Positions 36,893 to 47,380 are shown, counted from the stretch's first letter. The stretch: 64,000 nt of DNA from Acetobacter fabarum (GCF_011516925.1 NZ_WOTG01000005.1:108056-172055); one strand, 5' to 3'. Numbers and translations: made by a program. Notes: a model not told the origin generated them from the sequence alone.

Positions 36893-37558
36893 TTAGCCCT
36901 GTTCGGTTGCGCGCCAGCCGCAGGCGTGCAGGGCGGGGCGCATGCCCGCGCGTGGGGGTGCGGTTACGGTAACACCGTTATCAATGGGTAGGTACAGGCT
37001 TCTGGCCAGCAGGTGCAGCCCGGCCGCGTGGGGCTTGCCGTAAAGCGCGTCCCCCACAATGGGCCAGCCCATGGCGGCACAATGGACACGGGCCTGATGG
37101 GTGCGCCCTGTTTCCAGCTCCAGTTCCAGCCAGCTTGTCTGCCCGTCCCGGCCCAGAACCCGCCATGTGGTGGCCGCAGGAGCCCCCTTGTCCGCTACCT
37201 GCACGGACCAGCCCGCTCTGGTGCTGGTTTTAAGCAGTGGCAGGTCAATCCGCCCGGTGGGTGCCTGTGGTCCACCATCCACCACAGCCCAGTAGGTTTT
37301 GCGTGCGGTTTTGTTGGCAAAGGCTTCCTGCATGGCCAGCAGGGGCTGTTTGCGCAGGGCTATGGCAAGGCAGCCCGATGTATCCGCATCCAGCCGGTGG
37401 GCAAGCCATGGGCCATCCTTGCGGCGGGAAAGCTGAGGGAACCAGTCCTCCACACAGGCACCCCCACCGGGGCCGGTGTGCACGGGCAGGCCCGCGGGTT
37501 TGTCAAGAATAACCACATGGCTGCTCTGGTAGAGCAGGGGGGGCAGGGGGGCAGACAT
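36893..37558 (-). CDS. RluA-family pseudouridine synthase
   Basis: A 221-residue RNA pseudouridine synthase. The catalytic motif HRLDADTSGCL contains the nucleophilic Asp. VVILDKPAGLPVH precedes it, and LELELETGRTHQARVHCAAMG and PIVGDALYG follow; all are RluA-class hallmarks. No S4 domain is present, and the protein is at the short end for the family, resembling the compact RluA/TruC-like forms. The rRNA or tRNA target cannot be told from sequence. It lies 8 nt downstream of ftsK on the same strand, so the two are probably co-transcribed. Confidence 0.9.
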   Translation of the reverse strand: MSAPLPPLLYQSSHVVILDKPAGLPVHTGPGGGACVEDWFPQLSRRKDGPWLAHRLDADTSGCLAIALRKQPLLAMQEAFANKTARKTYWAVVDGGPQAPTGRIDLPLLKTSTRAGWSVQVADKGAPAATTWRVLGRDGQTSWLELELETGRTHQARVHCAAMGWPIVGDALYGKPHAAGLHLLARSLYLPIDNGVTVTAPPRAGMRPALHACGWRATEQG

Positions 37559-37566
37559 ACGGGGTT

Positions 37567-40251
37567 TTAGTCTTCTTCGCGGTTGGAGCCGATCAGCACC
37601 TTGCGGCGGCCGACATTGTCTGCCCGGCTGATAATTCCTTCCTTTTCCATCTGCTCAATCAGCTTGGCCGCGCGGTTGTAGCCAATGGACAGGTGGCGCT
37701 GGATGAAGGAGGTGGATGCCTTGCCCTCACGCGTGACAATGCTTACCGCCTCGCTGTACATGTCGGCTTCGGCGTTTTCGTTCCCGCTGGCACGGCTGCC
37801 AGCGCTGGAGGAGGAACCTTCCTCCATGGGTTCGGCCAGAACGTCCTCATCATAAATCGGCTCGCCCTGTTCCTTGAGGAAGTTGACAACCTGCTCCACT
37901 TCGCTGTCGGCCACAAACGGGCCGTGCACGCGGGTAATGCGCCCACCACCTTGCATGAACAGCATGTCCCCCTGCCCCAGAAGCTGCTCGGCCCCCTGCT
38001 CGCCCAGAATGGTGCGGCTGTCGAACTTGCTGATCACCTGAAACGAAATACGGGTGGGGAAGTTGGCCTTGATGGTGCCGGTAATCACATCCACCGAAGG
38101 GCGCTGCGTTGCCATGATGACATGAATCCCCGCCGCGCGCGCCTTCTGGGCCAGACGTTGCACGCAGGCGTCAATCTCCTTGCCTGCGGTCATCATCAGG
38201 TCGGCCATTTCGTCAATAATGACCACAATATAGGGCATGGGGTCCAGAGCGACGGACTGTTCTTCAAACACCGGATTGCCGGTCTCGGGGTCAAAGCCGG
38301 TCTGTACGCGGCGGACGACTACCTCTCCGTCTGCCCGGGCTTCGGCCGCACGGGCGTTGTAGCCTGCAATGTTGCGCACCTGCAGGTGGGCCATGGTGCG
38401 GTAGCGGCGGTCCATTTCCCGCACAACCCATTTGAGCGCGTTAACCGCCTTGGGGGGCTCGGTCACAACCGGGGTGAGCAGGTGGGGGATGCCATCGTAA
38501 ATGGAGAGTTCGAGCACCTTGGGGTCAATCATGATCAGCCTGCATTCATCGGGCGAATGCCGGTAGAGCAGGGAGAGGATCATGGCGTTCACGCCAACCG
38601 ATTTGCCTGAGCCGGTGGTGCCCGCCACCAGCAGGTGGGGCATGCGTGCAAGGTCGGAGAACATGGGTTCGCCCGCAATATCCTTGCCCAGTGCCAGAGG
38701 GAGCTGGCCTGTATCTTCCCGCCATGTGGGCTGGTTGAGCAGTTCGGACAGGTAAACCGTCTCACGCGTCTGGTTGGGAACTTCAATCCCCATCACGTTG
38801 CGGCCCGGCACGGTGGCAATGCGTACGCTCAGCACGGATAGCGAGCGCGCCACATCGTCCGCCAGCCCGATAATGCGGGCCGAGCGGATACCCGGTGCGG
38901 GTTCCAGTTCATACAGTGTGACCACGGGGCCTGCACTCATGCCCACAATGCGGCCCTGCACGCCGTAATCGGCCAGAACCTGCTCCAGCATGCGGGCGGT
39001 GGCGTTGAGCAACTCGGGCGAGGGGCCGGTATGGGCGTTGCTGGGGGCTGCGCGCAGCAGGCTCATGGGGGGGAGTTCCCACCCGCCTTTGCGGGTGGGA
39101 GTGCTGCGTTCGGGGGTGGCGTGCGTGCTTTCGGGCTGGCTTGCACCGGAGAACAGGCGGCCCAGCAACCCGCTTTTGGCGGGTTTTTCCGGTGCGGGGT
39201 GCGGTGTTGTGGCGGTGGGCAGGGTAAAGGCGGGTTCGGCCTTTGTGGCTGGCAGAGGGGTTATGGCCGTTGCCCGTGCAGGGGTGCCCGGCGGTGCATC
39301 CAGTGGTGCGGGGGTAAGGGCATGCGGGCTGTGCTGGCTGTTGTCCTGCGTGCCGTGCAGCACCAGTGCCGTGCCTGTGGCATGGTGGGTGGCGGGCTGC
39401 GGAGCGTGATAGGGGGCGAGGTCGTGCTCGTCCTCTTCATCATCAAACAGCGGGCCGGAGGGCAGGGTGCTGCCATAAAATGCGTCTGCCGCAGGCTGTG
39501 CGGCCTGTGCGGTGTAGGCGCTGGGCTGTGCGCTGGCTGCCGGGGCGGCGGGGTGTGGCTTGTGGCTGGCATAGTAGCGGACAAACCGCCTGCCCAGCCT
39601 GCCCGGCAGGCACACAACAAACACAAATGCCCGCCAGATGGCATACCATTCATCACGCCGCAGGCCGGTGCCAAGGGCAAGCAGAAGCCCGGCAAGCAAC
39701 CCGCCCAGCAGCCAGATAACCATGCCCCCCGCAGGCCCTATGGCGGCCATGCCTGCGGCAATGGAGGTCTGGGCAATGGAATGCCCGACACCCCCGCCAA
39801 TACCGGCCTGTGTGGGCCATTCCATGTTGGGCAGGGCAGTAAACAGCAGCGGAATGGCGGCAAGCAGGGCCCCGGCTACGGGGAGCAGGCATAAAATGGC
39901 AGCCACCCGCATGCCAAAGACCATCCATGTTTCATGCCCAAGCAGGCGGTGACCCATAAAGCGCCACCCCCATGCCAGCAGAATAAGCACCGGTACCGTG
40001 GCCCCCAGCCCGATTCCCTGTAACAGCGTATCGGCTACAAACGCGCCGGTTATGCCCAGCAGGTTGGTAGGGGGCTGGTTGGTGGCGGTGTTAAAGGAGG
40101 GGTCGGTCGGGTTGTAGGTCAGCAGGGCTGCCAGCAGGGCACAGGCCAGAATGCAGAGCGCAATGCCGCCCCCTTCCTCCATGCGCAGGCGCAGGGTACT
40201 TTTGTGGGGGGCGGGGGAACTGGTGGTATTTAAAGGGCTTGTGCGCGCCAA
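37567..40251 (-). CDS. ftsK: DNA translocase FtsK
   Basis: An 894-residue septal DNA pump that aids dimer resolution and terminus segregation. The N-terminal ~190 residues hold four membrane segments ([78 protein letters not shown]). A Pro/Ala/Thr-rich linker spans roughly residues 230-400. The RecA-like motor has Walker [26 protein letters not shown] and IDEMADLMM. The C-terminal gamma winged helix ([22 protein letters not shown]) reads KOPS-type DNA signals. Domain order and length are normal. Confidence 0.97.
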   Translation of the reverse strand: MARTSPLNTTSSPAPHKSTLRLRMEEGGGIALCILACALLAALLTYNPTDPSFNTATNQPPTNLLGITGAFVADTLLQGIGLGATVPVLILLAWGWRFMGHRLLGHETWMVFGMRVAAILCLLPVAGALLAAIPLLFTALPNMEWPTQAGIGGGVGHSIAQTSIAAGMAAIGPAGGMVIWLLGGLLAGLLLALGTGLRRDEWYAIWRAFVFVVCLPGRLGRRFVRYYASHKPHPAAPAASAQPSAYTAQAAQPAADAFYGSTLPSGPLFDDEEDEHDLAPYHAPQPATHHATGTALVLHGTQDNSQHSPHALTPAPLDAPPGTPARATAITPLPATKAEPAFTLPTATTPHPAPEKPAKSGLLGRLFSGASQPESTHATPERSTPTRKGGWELPPMSLLRAAPSNAHTGPSPELLNATARMLEQVLADYGVQGRIVGMSAGPVVTLYELEPAPGIRSARIIGLADDVARSLSVLSVRIATVPGRNVMGIEVPNQTRETVYLSELLNQPTWREDTGQLPLALGKDIAGEPMFSDLARMPHLLVAGTTGSGKSVGVNAMILSLLYRHSPDECRLIMIDPKVLELSIYDGIPHLLTPVVTEPPKAVNALKWVVREMDRRYRTMAHLQVRNIAGYNARAAEARADGEVVVRRVQTGFDPETGNPVFEEQSVALDPMPYIVVIIDEMADLMMTAGKEIDACVQRLAQKARAAGIHVIMATQRPSVDVITGTIKANFPTRISFQVISKFDSRTILGEQGAEQLLGQGDMLFMQGGGRITRVHGPFVADSEVEQVVNFLKEQGEPIYDEDVLAEPMEEGSSSSAGSRASGNENAEADMYSEAVSIVTREGKASTSFIQRHLSIGYNRAAKLIEQMEKEGIISRADNVGRRKVLIGSNREED

Positions 40252-40719
40252 GGGTGCCGGTCCTGACTCCAGAGGCCGCGCCTGCTCCCTGCATTGGGCA
40301 GGAATCGTGTGCGCGGGTGGTTGTAAAGGGTGACTGCTTTCTTCTTAGCAGCCCTGCCGCGTATTGCGAACCGCATCCTTTGCACAAGATTGCGGCCAGA
40401 GGCGGGCGGTGTTGAACCCATGTTAAAGAGGCATGCCCACAGGTGGGAGCATGGCCACCCGGCGTGGCAGGCATGGGCGTATGGGGTGTGTACGGCTTGT
40501 TCCGCGGCGGGGGATCGACAATATTAGGCAGCTCATACCCATTGTGCGGATACGGCTGGCACTTTGCGCCTTGGCCTGTGTGGGGTGTATGCCGCATGGG
40601 GCCGGGCAGTCTGGGGCGGGGCTGTGGTGGTCTGGGTAAGGGATTGTCGCGTGCACAGGCCAGTATCATGGCGGATGTCTGTTCCTTGTTTATCTTCCGC
40701 TCCAGGGTGTGCCGTGTGA
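40252..40719. promoter_or_regulatory. Divergent intergenic region between ftsK and the PLP-fold gene
   Basis: About 470 nt. No supported gene: short open frames exist on both strands but lack family features and mostly reflect high GC. It should contain both divergent promoters. I cannot place a convincing -35/-10 pair, terminator or operator. Confidence 0.35.
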
Positions 40720-42900
40720 ATGGATGCAAGTAATTTGACCAGTGTTTTGCAGGCTATGCAGTCCTCCCCCTTCCTGCGGCATATGCTGGCACCCTGTTTT
40801 GTTCTGCAACAACCCGGTTCCGGGCGGCCTGTCTGTGTTCAGCCCGATGGGAGCATTGCCTGCTCTGCCGAACCGGTTGAGCCTGCTCAGGCATGGTTTT
40901 ACGCCCGGTTTGCACTGGAACTGTCCGCCCTTGTGCGTGCCTGTTGCCCGCCTGCGGGGGCAGGTCTGGCGGAGGGGGGCAATGGGCAGTGCATGGCGCG
41001 CCTGCTGCTGGCTGCGGCAAGGGTTACGGCCTGTGCCTGGCAGACGGGGCCATTCTGCCCCCCCGGTGGGGCCGTACCCATGCCATGTACATGGGGGCAT
41101 GGTCTGGCGGGGAGCACAGCGCCCGATGCCACCCAGCTTGCACAGTGCTTTCCGGAACTGGCTTTTTTTGTAGCTCCCGCCTTGCGCCCGCATGGGGTGG
41201 ATGTGCCCGCCCTGCAGGCATGGGCCTGTGCCGCATGGCCGGTGTTGCAACCTGCGGAATGGCTGGTTGTAAGCGGAGGGGACGAACGGCTGGACCCCGG
41301 TGCGCAAACCGGCCTTAACCGGTATGGGTGCCAGCCTCTCCCCCGGTATGGGGAGCTGGATTTTTCCTCCTCCACCGCATCCACCCCAACACTGCCCGCG
41401 GCACGGGCCATGCATCAGGCGGCTACCCGGCTGATCCGCCTTGCGGTGGAAGGGCAGGGAGCCGAAGCCGTTGTGGAAGAAGCCAAGACCTTTCTGGCGG
41501 GGTTTTACCATCTGGATGGAGCCGGGCGGGTTGTGCTCGCGCCATCAGGGACCGACTGCGCTCTGGCCGCCACGGCGGTCATGGGGTTGTTGAACACACC
41601 GCTGACAACCATCGTCCCCGGTGTGGAAGAAACCGGGAGCGGCGTGCCGCTGGCGACCTGTGGCCGCCATTTTGCCCACCGCACCGCGCGGGGGCTGGCT
41701 GTGCAGAAGGGCATGCCCATAGACGGGTTTATGCGGGATGCGGAGCATGTTGCACTGGAGCTGCGTGGCAGCAACGCGGAGCGTGTGCCCGATAACGCCC
41801 TGTTTGCCGCCTGCCAGCAGCATGTAGCCCGCGCGGTTGGGGCGGGGCGGCGCGTGCTGCTTTACATGCTGCATGTTTCCAAAACCGGGCAGCTTGTGTT
41901 GCCCGCCAGCAGGGTGCGCGCCCTGTGTGCGCAATACCCCGGTCAGGTGGATGTGCTGGTGGATGCCTGTCAGGCCCGCCTGCGGCCAGAGCTTGTGCGC
42001 CAGTACGTGGCGTGGGGCTGGGCGGTTATGGTTACGGGGTCCAAGTTTTTTACCGGCCCACCGTTTAGTGGCGCACTGTTCCTGCCCGATAGCTGGCTGG
42101 GCCGCCTGCACGGCACAGCCAGCCTGCCCGCCGGTCTTGCGGCATATGCCTCGCGGGCTGAATGGCCGGACCTGCCTGCCTGCCGCACCCTGCCTGCGGG
42201 CCTGAACACGGGCCTGTTCGTGCGCTGGAGTGGAGCACGGGCCGAAATGGAGGCATTTGCCGCCGTGCCGGATGCGCAAAAGGCAGAGCGGTTGCAGCAG
42301 TTCATGCTGGGGGCCACGGCGGCGCTGCGTGCCTGCCCGTTTGTGCGCCTGCTGCCCTCGGTGGCGTTGTCCACCCAGCCGGAGGCAGATGCGTGGGACA
42401 GCCTGCCGGGCATTTTTGCCTTTACTGTAATGCACGATGGTTGTGCGCTGGATTTTGCACAGGCCAGGCTGGTGCATGGCTGGCTGCTGGCGGATCTGAC
42501 CCCCTACCTGCCCATGGACCTGCGGGGGGAGGAACGTGCCCTTGCGGCCCTGCCCTGCCATGTGGGGCAACCGGTTGCCCTGACCACGGCGCAGGGTGTT
42601 GAGGCAGGCATGGGCGCGCTCCGTGTTTCGGCCTCTGCACGGCATATTTCGGGCACGGGATGGAGCTATGCGGCTGCCCCCGCCGTGGCAAAAGGGGCCT
42701 CCACGGCAGACCACCCCGTAGCGTGGATGCTGGCCAAGCTGGGCCTGATCCTGCGGTATTGGGCGGACCTTGCCCATGCACAGCCACCGTGCCACCCGCA
42801 TGCCGCCCGTGCCAGCCTGTCCGGCGGTGGGTGTATGCCCGGGCAGGCCCCTGCTTTGGGCAGGCTGGGCATTTCTGCTCTTGCGCTCGGGCAAAGCTGA
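40720..42900 (+). CDS. Unrecognised large PLP-dependent (fold-type I) protein
   Basis: A 726-residue protein I cannot name. Residues ~1-205 match nothing I recognise and are Cys/Ala/Pro-rich. From about 206 a fold-type I PLP core is visible. It has a phosphate-binding PSGTD (275-279), a hydrophobic MLHVSKTGQLVLP segment, the pyridine-nitrogen Asp in VLVDACQAR (D415) and the Schiff-base Lys in VTGSKFFTGPPFSGALF (K442). The spacing of D415 to K442 resembles class V/cysteine-desulfurase-like enzymes, but no persulfide Cys loop is seen. The C-terminal ~250 residues complete a small domain and an extension. It is followed after 15 nt by a histidine phosphatase, suggesting a two-gene unit acting on a phosphorylated metabolite. 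Confidence 0.8.
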   Translation: MDASNLTSVLQAMQSSPFLRHMLAPCFVLQQPGSGRPVCVQPDGSIACSAEPVEPAQAWFYARFALELSALVRACCPPAGAGLAEGGNGQCMARLLLAAARVTACAWQTGPFCPPGGAVPMPCTWGHGLAGSTAPDATQLAQCFPELAFFVAPALRPHGVDVPALQAWACAAWPVLQPAEWLVVSGGDERLDPGAQTGLNRYGCQPLPRYGELDFSSSTASTPTLPAARAMHQAATRLIRLAVEGQGAEAVVEEAKTFLAGFYHLDGAGRVVLAPSGTDCALAATAVMGLLNTPLTTIVPGVEETGSGVPLATCGRHFAHRTARGLAVQKGMPIDGFMRDAEHVALELRGSNAERVPDNALFAACQQHVARAVGAGRRVLLYMLHVSKTGQLVLPASRVRALCAQYPGQVDVLVDACQARLRPELVRQYVAWGWAVMVTGSKFFTGPPFSGALFLPDSWLGRLHGTASLPAGLAAYASRAEWPDLPACRTLPAGLNTGLFVRWSGARAEMEAFAAVPDAQKAERLQQFMLGATAALRACPFVRLLPSVALSTQPEADAWDSLPGIFAFTVMHDGCALDFAQARLVHGWLLADLTPYLPMDLRGEERALAALPCHVGQPVALTTAQGVEAGMGALRVSASARHISGTGWSYAAAPAVAKGASTADHPVAWMLAKLGLILRYWADLAHAQPPCHPHAARASLSGGGCMPGQAPALGRLGISALALGQS

Positions 42901-42915
42901 TTCCACAACAGAGGC

Positions 42916-43611
42916 ATGAGCGAACACATGATTGCCGAAAAAGCCTCATCCTCTTCTCAGGACCATTTTCTGGATGGGCCTGAACTTCCAACCGGTATTA
43001 CCCGCTTCTGGCTGATCCGCCATGCTCTGGTGGAAGAAAACGCCCGTATGCGCATGTATGGCAGCATGGACGTGCCGCTCTGCCCCGACAGCCTGATTGC
43101 CCAGAAGCCCATGTACCGTGCGCTGGCCCAGCGTCTGCCGCAGGACGCACAGTGGTTCATAAGCCCGCTCTCTCGCACACGGCGTACCGCACAGGCGATT
43201 GAGGAGGCCGGGTACGGCCCCCGCCCGCTCACTGTGGAGCTGGACCTGATCGAGCAGAATCTGGGCACATGGCAGGGGCTGGAATACAAGGCCCTGCCTG
43301 CGCACCTGACCTTGCCCCCCCACCCGTTCTGGCCCGTTGCCGCCAGTGACTGCCCCCCGGAGGGGGAGAGCGTGATTGAGGTATGCAGCCGTGTTGGCCG
43401 CCTGCTGGACCGGCTGGCCAGAACACATGCAGGGCGCAACATTGTGGCCGTGGCCCATGGTGGGGTTATTCGTGCGGCTCTGGCGCATGCGCTGCGCATA
43501 CACGCCGAAACCGCGCTGCATTTTTCGGTCCAGAACCTCTCCCTGACCATTCTGGAGCGGCTGGATACGGGCTGGCGGGTGGTCACGGTAAACGAGTTGC
43601 CGGGTATCTGA
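42916..43611 (+). CDS. Histidine phosphatase family protein
   Basis: A 231-residue phosphoglycerate-mutase-like phosphatase. The phospho-accepting His is in LIRHALVEEN, with RHA replacing the usual RHG. FISPLSRTRRTAQAIEEAG supplies the second Arg, LIEQNLGTWQG the acid and VAVAHGGVIRAAL the second catalytic His. The family includes alpha-ribazole phosphatases and many small-molecule phosphatases. The cobalamin-pathway role is not supported here because no cob genes are nearby. The pairing with the upstream PLP-fold gene (15 nt apart) is the best clue to function. An AGAGG site precedes the ATG. Confidence 0.9.
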   Translation: MSEHMIAEKASSSSQDHFLDGPELPTGITRFWLIRHALVEENARMRMYGSMDVPLCPDSLIAQKPMYRALAQRLPQDAQWFISPLSRTRRTAQAIEEAGYGPRPLTVELDLIEQNLGTWQGLEYKALPAHLTLPPHPFWPVAASDCPPEGESVIEVCSRVGRLLDRLARTHAGRNIVAVAHGGVIRAALAHALRIHAETALHFSVQNLSLTILERLDTGWRVVTVNELPGI

Positions 43612-43669
43612 ACACCGCGGTTTCTGGCATTCAGGTCAAACAGGTGGCTGGCCGTGCGGGCAGCCGTTA

Positions 43670-43696
43670 TTCCCAGACGGATATTTCCCAGACGGA
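43670..43696 (+). repeat. Direct repeat ahead of tldD
   Basis: Two copies of TTCCCAGACGGA (43670-43681 and 43685-43696) with a 15-nt period, the second overlapping the GGAGG ribosome site of tldD. It looks like a local duplication; no function is apparent. Confidence 0.6.
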
Positions 43697-43708
43697 GGGC
43701 TTTGGTCC

Positions 43709-45166
43709 ATGTCTTTCTCTCCCTCACACGCCGGGGCGCTGGCCGCCACAGACCAGCTGTTTTTTGCTCAGGAGCAGGCCCAGCTTAGCCGGGATGACGC
43801 CGAAAAGCTGACCCGCACGGCGCTGGACGGCATGGACGATGGCGAACTGTTCCTTGAATACCGTGAGAGCGAATCCATAGCACTGGATGACGGGGTTATC
43901 CGCTCCGCCTCCTTCAACACCAGCACGGGCTTTGGCCTGCGCGCGGTGCTGGGGGAAGAGACAGGCTTTGCCCATTCGGATGAGATGAGCCGCTCCTCCC
44001 TGCTGCGTGCGGCCGGTGCTGTGGGTGCGGTGCGTGCGGGCCGCTCGGGGGTTATGGCCCCCCCACCACGCCCCACCAACCAGCGGCTCTATACGGATGC
44101 CAACCCGCTGGGGGATACGGATTTTGCCGCCCGGTCCGGTCTGCTTTCCAGCATGGATGCCTACGCGCGGGGCAAGGACAGGCGCGTGGTGCAGGTTATG
44201 GCCTCGCTCTCGGGCGAGTGGCAGGCCGTGCAGATCATCCGTGCCGATGGCGCGCGCGTGGCCGACCTGCGGCCACTGGTGCGGCTGAATGTGTCGGTTG
44301 TGGTGGAGCATGATGGCAAGCGCGAGAGCGGGAGCCACGGCCTTGGCGGACGTTATGAGATTAACCGCCTTCTGAATGAGGAAACATGGCAGGGTGCGGT
44401 GGACGAGGCCCTGCGTCAGGCGCTGGTGGCGCTGGAGGCACAGGCCGCCCCGGCAGGGGAAATGGAAGTGGTGCTGGGTGCTGGCTGGCCCGGCATTCTG
44501 CTGCACGAAGCCGTAGGCCACGGGCTGGAAGGCGATTTTAACCGCAAGGGAACATCCGTTTTTGCCGGGCGTATTGGCACCCGCGTGGCCTCCCCCGGGG
44601 TGACGGTCATAGATGACGGCTCCATGCCGGACCGCCGTGGCAGCCTGACCATAGATGATGAAGGCACACCCACAGGCCGCACGGTGCTGATTGAGGATGG
44701 TATTCTCAAAGGCTATTTGCAGGACCGGCTGAACGCACGGCTCATGGGGGTTGCCCCTACGGGGAATGGCCGCCGCCAGTCCTATGCGCATATGCCCCTG
44801 CCACGCATGACCAACACCATTATGCTCGAAGGCAACGCCACCACGGAGGAGATGATCCGCTCGGTCAAGCGTGGGCTGTATGCCGTGCATTTTGGTGGCG
44901 GGCAGGTGGATATTACGTCGGGCAAGTTCGTGTTTGCTGCCTCCGAAGCGTATCTGATCGAAAACGGGCGCGTTACGGCCCCGGTCAAGGGGGCAACGCT
45001 CATTGGCAGCGGGGCAGAGGCCATGACCCAGGTTTCCATGATCGGGGGCAATCTGGAGTTAGACCCCGGCATTGGCACCTGCGGCAAGGCCGGGCAGGGC
45101 GTGCCGGTAGGTGTTGGGCAACCCACCCTTAAAATGACCGGGCTGACCGTGGGCGGCACGGCGTAA
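43709..45166 (+). CDS. tldD: Metalloprotease TldD
   Basis: A 485-residue zinc protease subunit that, with TldE/PmbA (not in this window), trims unfolded peptides, microcin precursors and antitoxins. The zinc-site motif HEAVGHGLEGD is at about residue 265. GTSVFAGRIGTRVASPGVTVIDDG, DDEGTPTGRTVLIEDGIL and the C-terminal GGNLELDPGIGTCGKAGQGVPV block are family signatures (each seen in shorter pieces such as SPGVTVIDDG and CGKAGQGVPV). The N-terminal domain shows LFLEYRES and DDGVIRSASF. Ribosome site GGAGG lies 10 nt upstream. It follows the phosphatase after 97 nt. Confidence 0.95.
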   Translation: MSFSPSHAGALAATDQLFFAQEQAQLSRDDAEKLTRTALDGMDDGELFLEYRESESIALDDGVIRSASFNTSTGFGLRAVLGEETGFAHSDEMSRSSLLRAAGAVGAVRAGRSGVMAPPPRPTNQRLYTDANPLGDTDFAARSGLLSSMDAYARGKDRRVVQVMASLSGEWQAVQIIRADGARVADLRPLVRLNVSVVVEHDGKRESGSHGLGGRYEINRLLNEETWQGAVDEALRQALVALEAQAAPAGEMEVVLGAGWPGILLHEAVGHGLEGDFNRKGTSVFAGRIGTRVASPGVTVIDDGSMPDRRGSLTIDDEGTPTGRTVLIEDGILKGYLQDRLNARLMGVAPTGNGRRQSYAHMPLPRMTNTIMLEGNATTEEMIRSVKRGLYAVHFGGGQVDITSGKFVFAASEAYLIENGRVTAPVKGATLIGSGAEAMTQVSMIGGNLELDPGIGTCGKAGQGVPVGVGQPTLKMTGLTVGGTA

Positions 45167-45285
45167 GGGCTGCACCAGTTGGTTATGGCCTGCGGTGGGC
45201 TGTTCCTGTTGCGCGCCCTCTCATGCTAGAGCGTGTGCCTTGGGTTCTGCCCGCCTGATGCGGGCCGAAGGATAGGGACAGGAAA

Positions 45286-46548
45286 ATGGTCGAGAGCGGA
45301 TTTCGGAGTTCTTTCATGCGCGAGGCCGCGGCACGCGGTTTCATTTTCCAGTGCACGGATGCGCAGGCACTGGACGCACTTATGGAACGGGAGTCCATCT
45401 CGGCTTATATCGGCTTTGACCCCACGGCAGACAGCCTGCATGTGGGCGGGCTGATCCAGATTATGATGCTGCGCCTGCTGCAAAAGCATGGCCACCGCCC
45501 CATCGCCCTTGTGGGCGGCGGCACTGCCCGTATTGGCGACCCTTCCTTCAGGGAGGAAGCGCGGCGGCTGATGACGGATGACATCATCCAGACCAACCTT
45601 GCCGGCATAGAAGGGTGTCTGCGCCAGTTCCTGACCTTTGGCACGGGCCCTTCGGATGCCCTGCTGGTCAATAATGCCGACTGGCTGGACAAGCTGGCCT
45701 ATATTGACCTGCTGCGCGATGTGGGGGTGCATTTTTCCATTAACCGCATGCTGGCCTTCGATTCCGTCAAGAATCGTCTGGAACGTGAGCAGGGGCTGAC
45801 TTTTCTGGAGTTCAACTACTCGATTCTCCAGTCCTATGACTTCCGCGAACTCAGCCGCAAATACGGGCTGGTGCTGCAACTTGGCGGCTCCGACCAGTGG
45901 GGCAACATTATCTCTGGCGTGGAACTGGTGCGCAGGACGGATCAGAAATCCGTCATGGGGCTGACCACTCCGCTGCTTACCACCTCCTCCGGCGCAAAAA
46001 TGGGCAAAACGGCCAGTGGAGCTGTGTGGCTGTCCGAAAAACGTCTGCCTGTGTTTGATTACTGGCAGTTCTGGCGCAACACCGAGGATGCCGATGTCGG
46101 GCGCTTCCTGCGCCTGTTCACGGACCTGCCGCTTGAGGAATGTGCACGGCTTGAGAGCCTGCCGGGCGCGCAGATTAACGAAGCCAAAAAGGTGCTGGCG
46201 ACCGAAGCCACAGCCCTGTGCCACGGGCGCGAGGCCGCTCTGGCCGCAGCCGAAGCCGCCCGCCAGACCTTTGAGGAAGGTGCGCTGACAGCCGCTGACC
46301 TGCCTGTGCATGAAGTGGCCCAGCCTGACCTTGCCGCAGGGATTCCCGTTTTCCGCCTGCTGGTGGAGGCAGGGCTTGCCAAAACCAATGGCGAGGCCCG
46401 GCGTTTGGTACGGGGCGGGGGCGCGCGCCTCAACAATGCCGTGATAGCGGATGAAAATCGCCTGATTGTGGAGCACGATAGTGTAGATGGCGCCATCAGG
46501 CTTTCTGCTGGCAAAAAACATCATGTGCTGGTGAAGGTAGGGTCCTGA
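45286..46548 (+). CDS. tyrS: Tyrosyl-tRNA synthetase
   Basis: A 420-residue class I synthetase, TyrRS type 1. [19 protein letters not shown] contains the HIGH-like [15 protein letters not shown], the tyrosine-binding YSILQSYDF and [10 protein letters not shown], and the KMSKS-like loop KMGKT follow. A C-terminal S4 domain is present ([26 protein letters not shown], seen as [11 protein letters not shown] and GGARLNN). A GACAGGA site precedes the ATG. The S4 domain and length match bacterial TyrS. Confidence 0.97.
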   Translation: MVESGFRSSFMREAAARGFIFQCTDAQALDALMERESISAYIGFDPTADSLHVGGLIQIMMLRLLQKHGHRPIALVGGGTARIGDPSFREEARRLMTDDIIQTNLAGIEGCLRQFLTFGTGPSDALLVNNADWLDKLAYIDLLRDVGVHFSINRMLAFDSVKNRLEREQGLTFLEFNYSILQSYDFRELSRKYGLVLQLGGSDQWGNIISGVELVRRTDQKSVMGLTTPLLTTSSGAKMGKTASGAVWLSEKRLPVFDYWQFWRNTEDADVGRFLRLFTDLPLEECARLESLPGAQINEAKKVLATEATALCHGREAALAAAEAARQTFEEGALTAADLPVHEVAQPDLAAGIPVFRLLVEAGLAKTNGEARRLVRGGGARLNNAVIADENRLIVEHDSVDGAIRLSAGKKHHVLVKVGS

Positions 46549-46579
46549 ACGCCAAGCCACCAGCAGGAGAGACAATGTT

Positions 46580-47059
46580 ATGAAACGTCTTGTGTGCGCT
46601 CTGGCAGCATTGGGTTCTTTAACCGTTCTGGCAGGGTGTGCAGGCCCTGGTGGCCCCGGCCCACGGCCACGCCCGTACTATCCGTATGGCTATGCTGGTT
46701 CCAGCATACGGTATGATGACTATTACGGATATGGCGGTGGGTATGCTGGTGGTGGCTGGTCCCGCCCTGCACCGCGCCCACCCATGGGCAGGCCGGGTAT
46801 GGGGCCTGGCCGCCCCGGTGGTGGCAATAATAATGGAGGGGGCTGGTCCCGCCCCGGCGGGGGTGGTCGCCCGGATGGTGGCGGTCGTCCCGGTCGTCCG
46901 GGGGGAGGTGGCCCCGGCGGTGGCGGCCAGCGCCCCGGTGGCGGTGCACAAGGTGGCGGTGGTCCATCCGGGGGTGGTTCGCCCGGTGGTGGCCATGGCG
47001 GCGGTCAGGGTGGTCCCGGCGGTGGGGGTGGCCCCAATAAAGGCCCCCCGCGCGGCTGA
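46580..47059 (+). CDS. Gly/Pro-rich putative lipoprotein
   Basis: 159 residues, no family recognised. A lipoprotein signal is clear: basic MKR, a hydrophobic core and lipobox LAGC with C20 as the lipidation site. The mature part is low complexity. A Tyr-rich segment (YYPYGYAG, DDYYGYGGG) comes first, then ~100 residues almost entirely of Gly, Pro, Arg, Ser and Gln in GGG/RPGG-type repeats. It is likely a disordered envelope protein. A GGAGAG site lies upstream and an intrinsic terminator downstream, supporting a real single gene. Repetitive composition makes orthologues hard to find by alignment. Confidence 0.75.
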   Translation: MKRLVCALAALGSLTVLAGCAGPGGPGPRPRPYYPYGYAGSSIRYDDYYGYGGGYAGGGWSRPAPRPPMGRPGMGPGRPGGGNNNGGGWSRPGGGGRPDGGGRPGRPGGGGPGGGGQRPGGGAQGGGGPSGGGSPGGGHGGGQGGPGGGGGPNKGPPRG

Positions 47060-47095
47060 GCCACTTTGGGCTTTGCCTGATTGGAGTATGTCTGC

Positions 47096-47127
47096 AAAAG
47101 GCTCCGCCAGAGTGCGGGGCCTTTTTT
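47096..47127 (+). terminator. Intrinsic terminator after the Gly/Pro-rich lipoprotein gene
   Basis: A 12-bp stem with one wobble pair (47096-47107 with 47114-47125, loop CAGAGT), ending in TTTTTT. It lies 36 nt after the stop codon. Confidence 0.8.
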
Positions 47128-47236
47128 GTATGGGAGGGGGGAATACCCAAACCCCGTGAGGGGCAGGCGGGCTACTTTTCTTTCAGGTCGCTCGGAAGCC
47201 TGAAAAAAAACCATGCCATATGCGTGGGGGAGTTGC

Positions 47237-47311
<75 letters not shown>

Positions 47312-47380
47312 ACTGCTTGCGGGGTTCTAGCCTTTTGGGCGCACCACCGCAAGAGTGGGGTGAACAAAAAAAGACGAAAA

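Noticed and set aside
40091..40729. Open frames on both strands in the ftsK upstream region.
   Set aside because: No motifs, signal peptides or ribosome sites; composition looks like GC-rich noncoding sequence.
42916..43611. Alpha-ribazole phosphatase (CobC) for the histidine phosphatase.
   Set aside because: No cobalamin genes nearby and motifs are only family-level.
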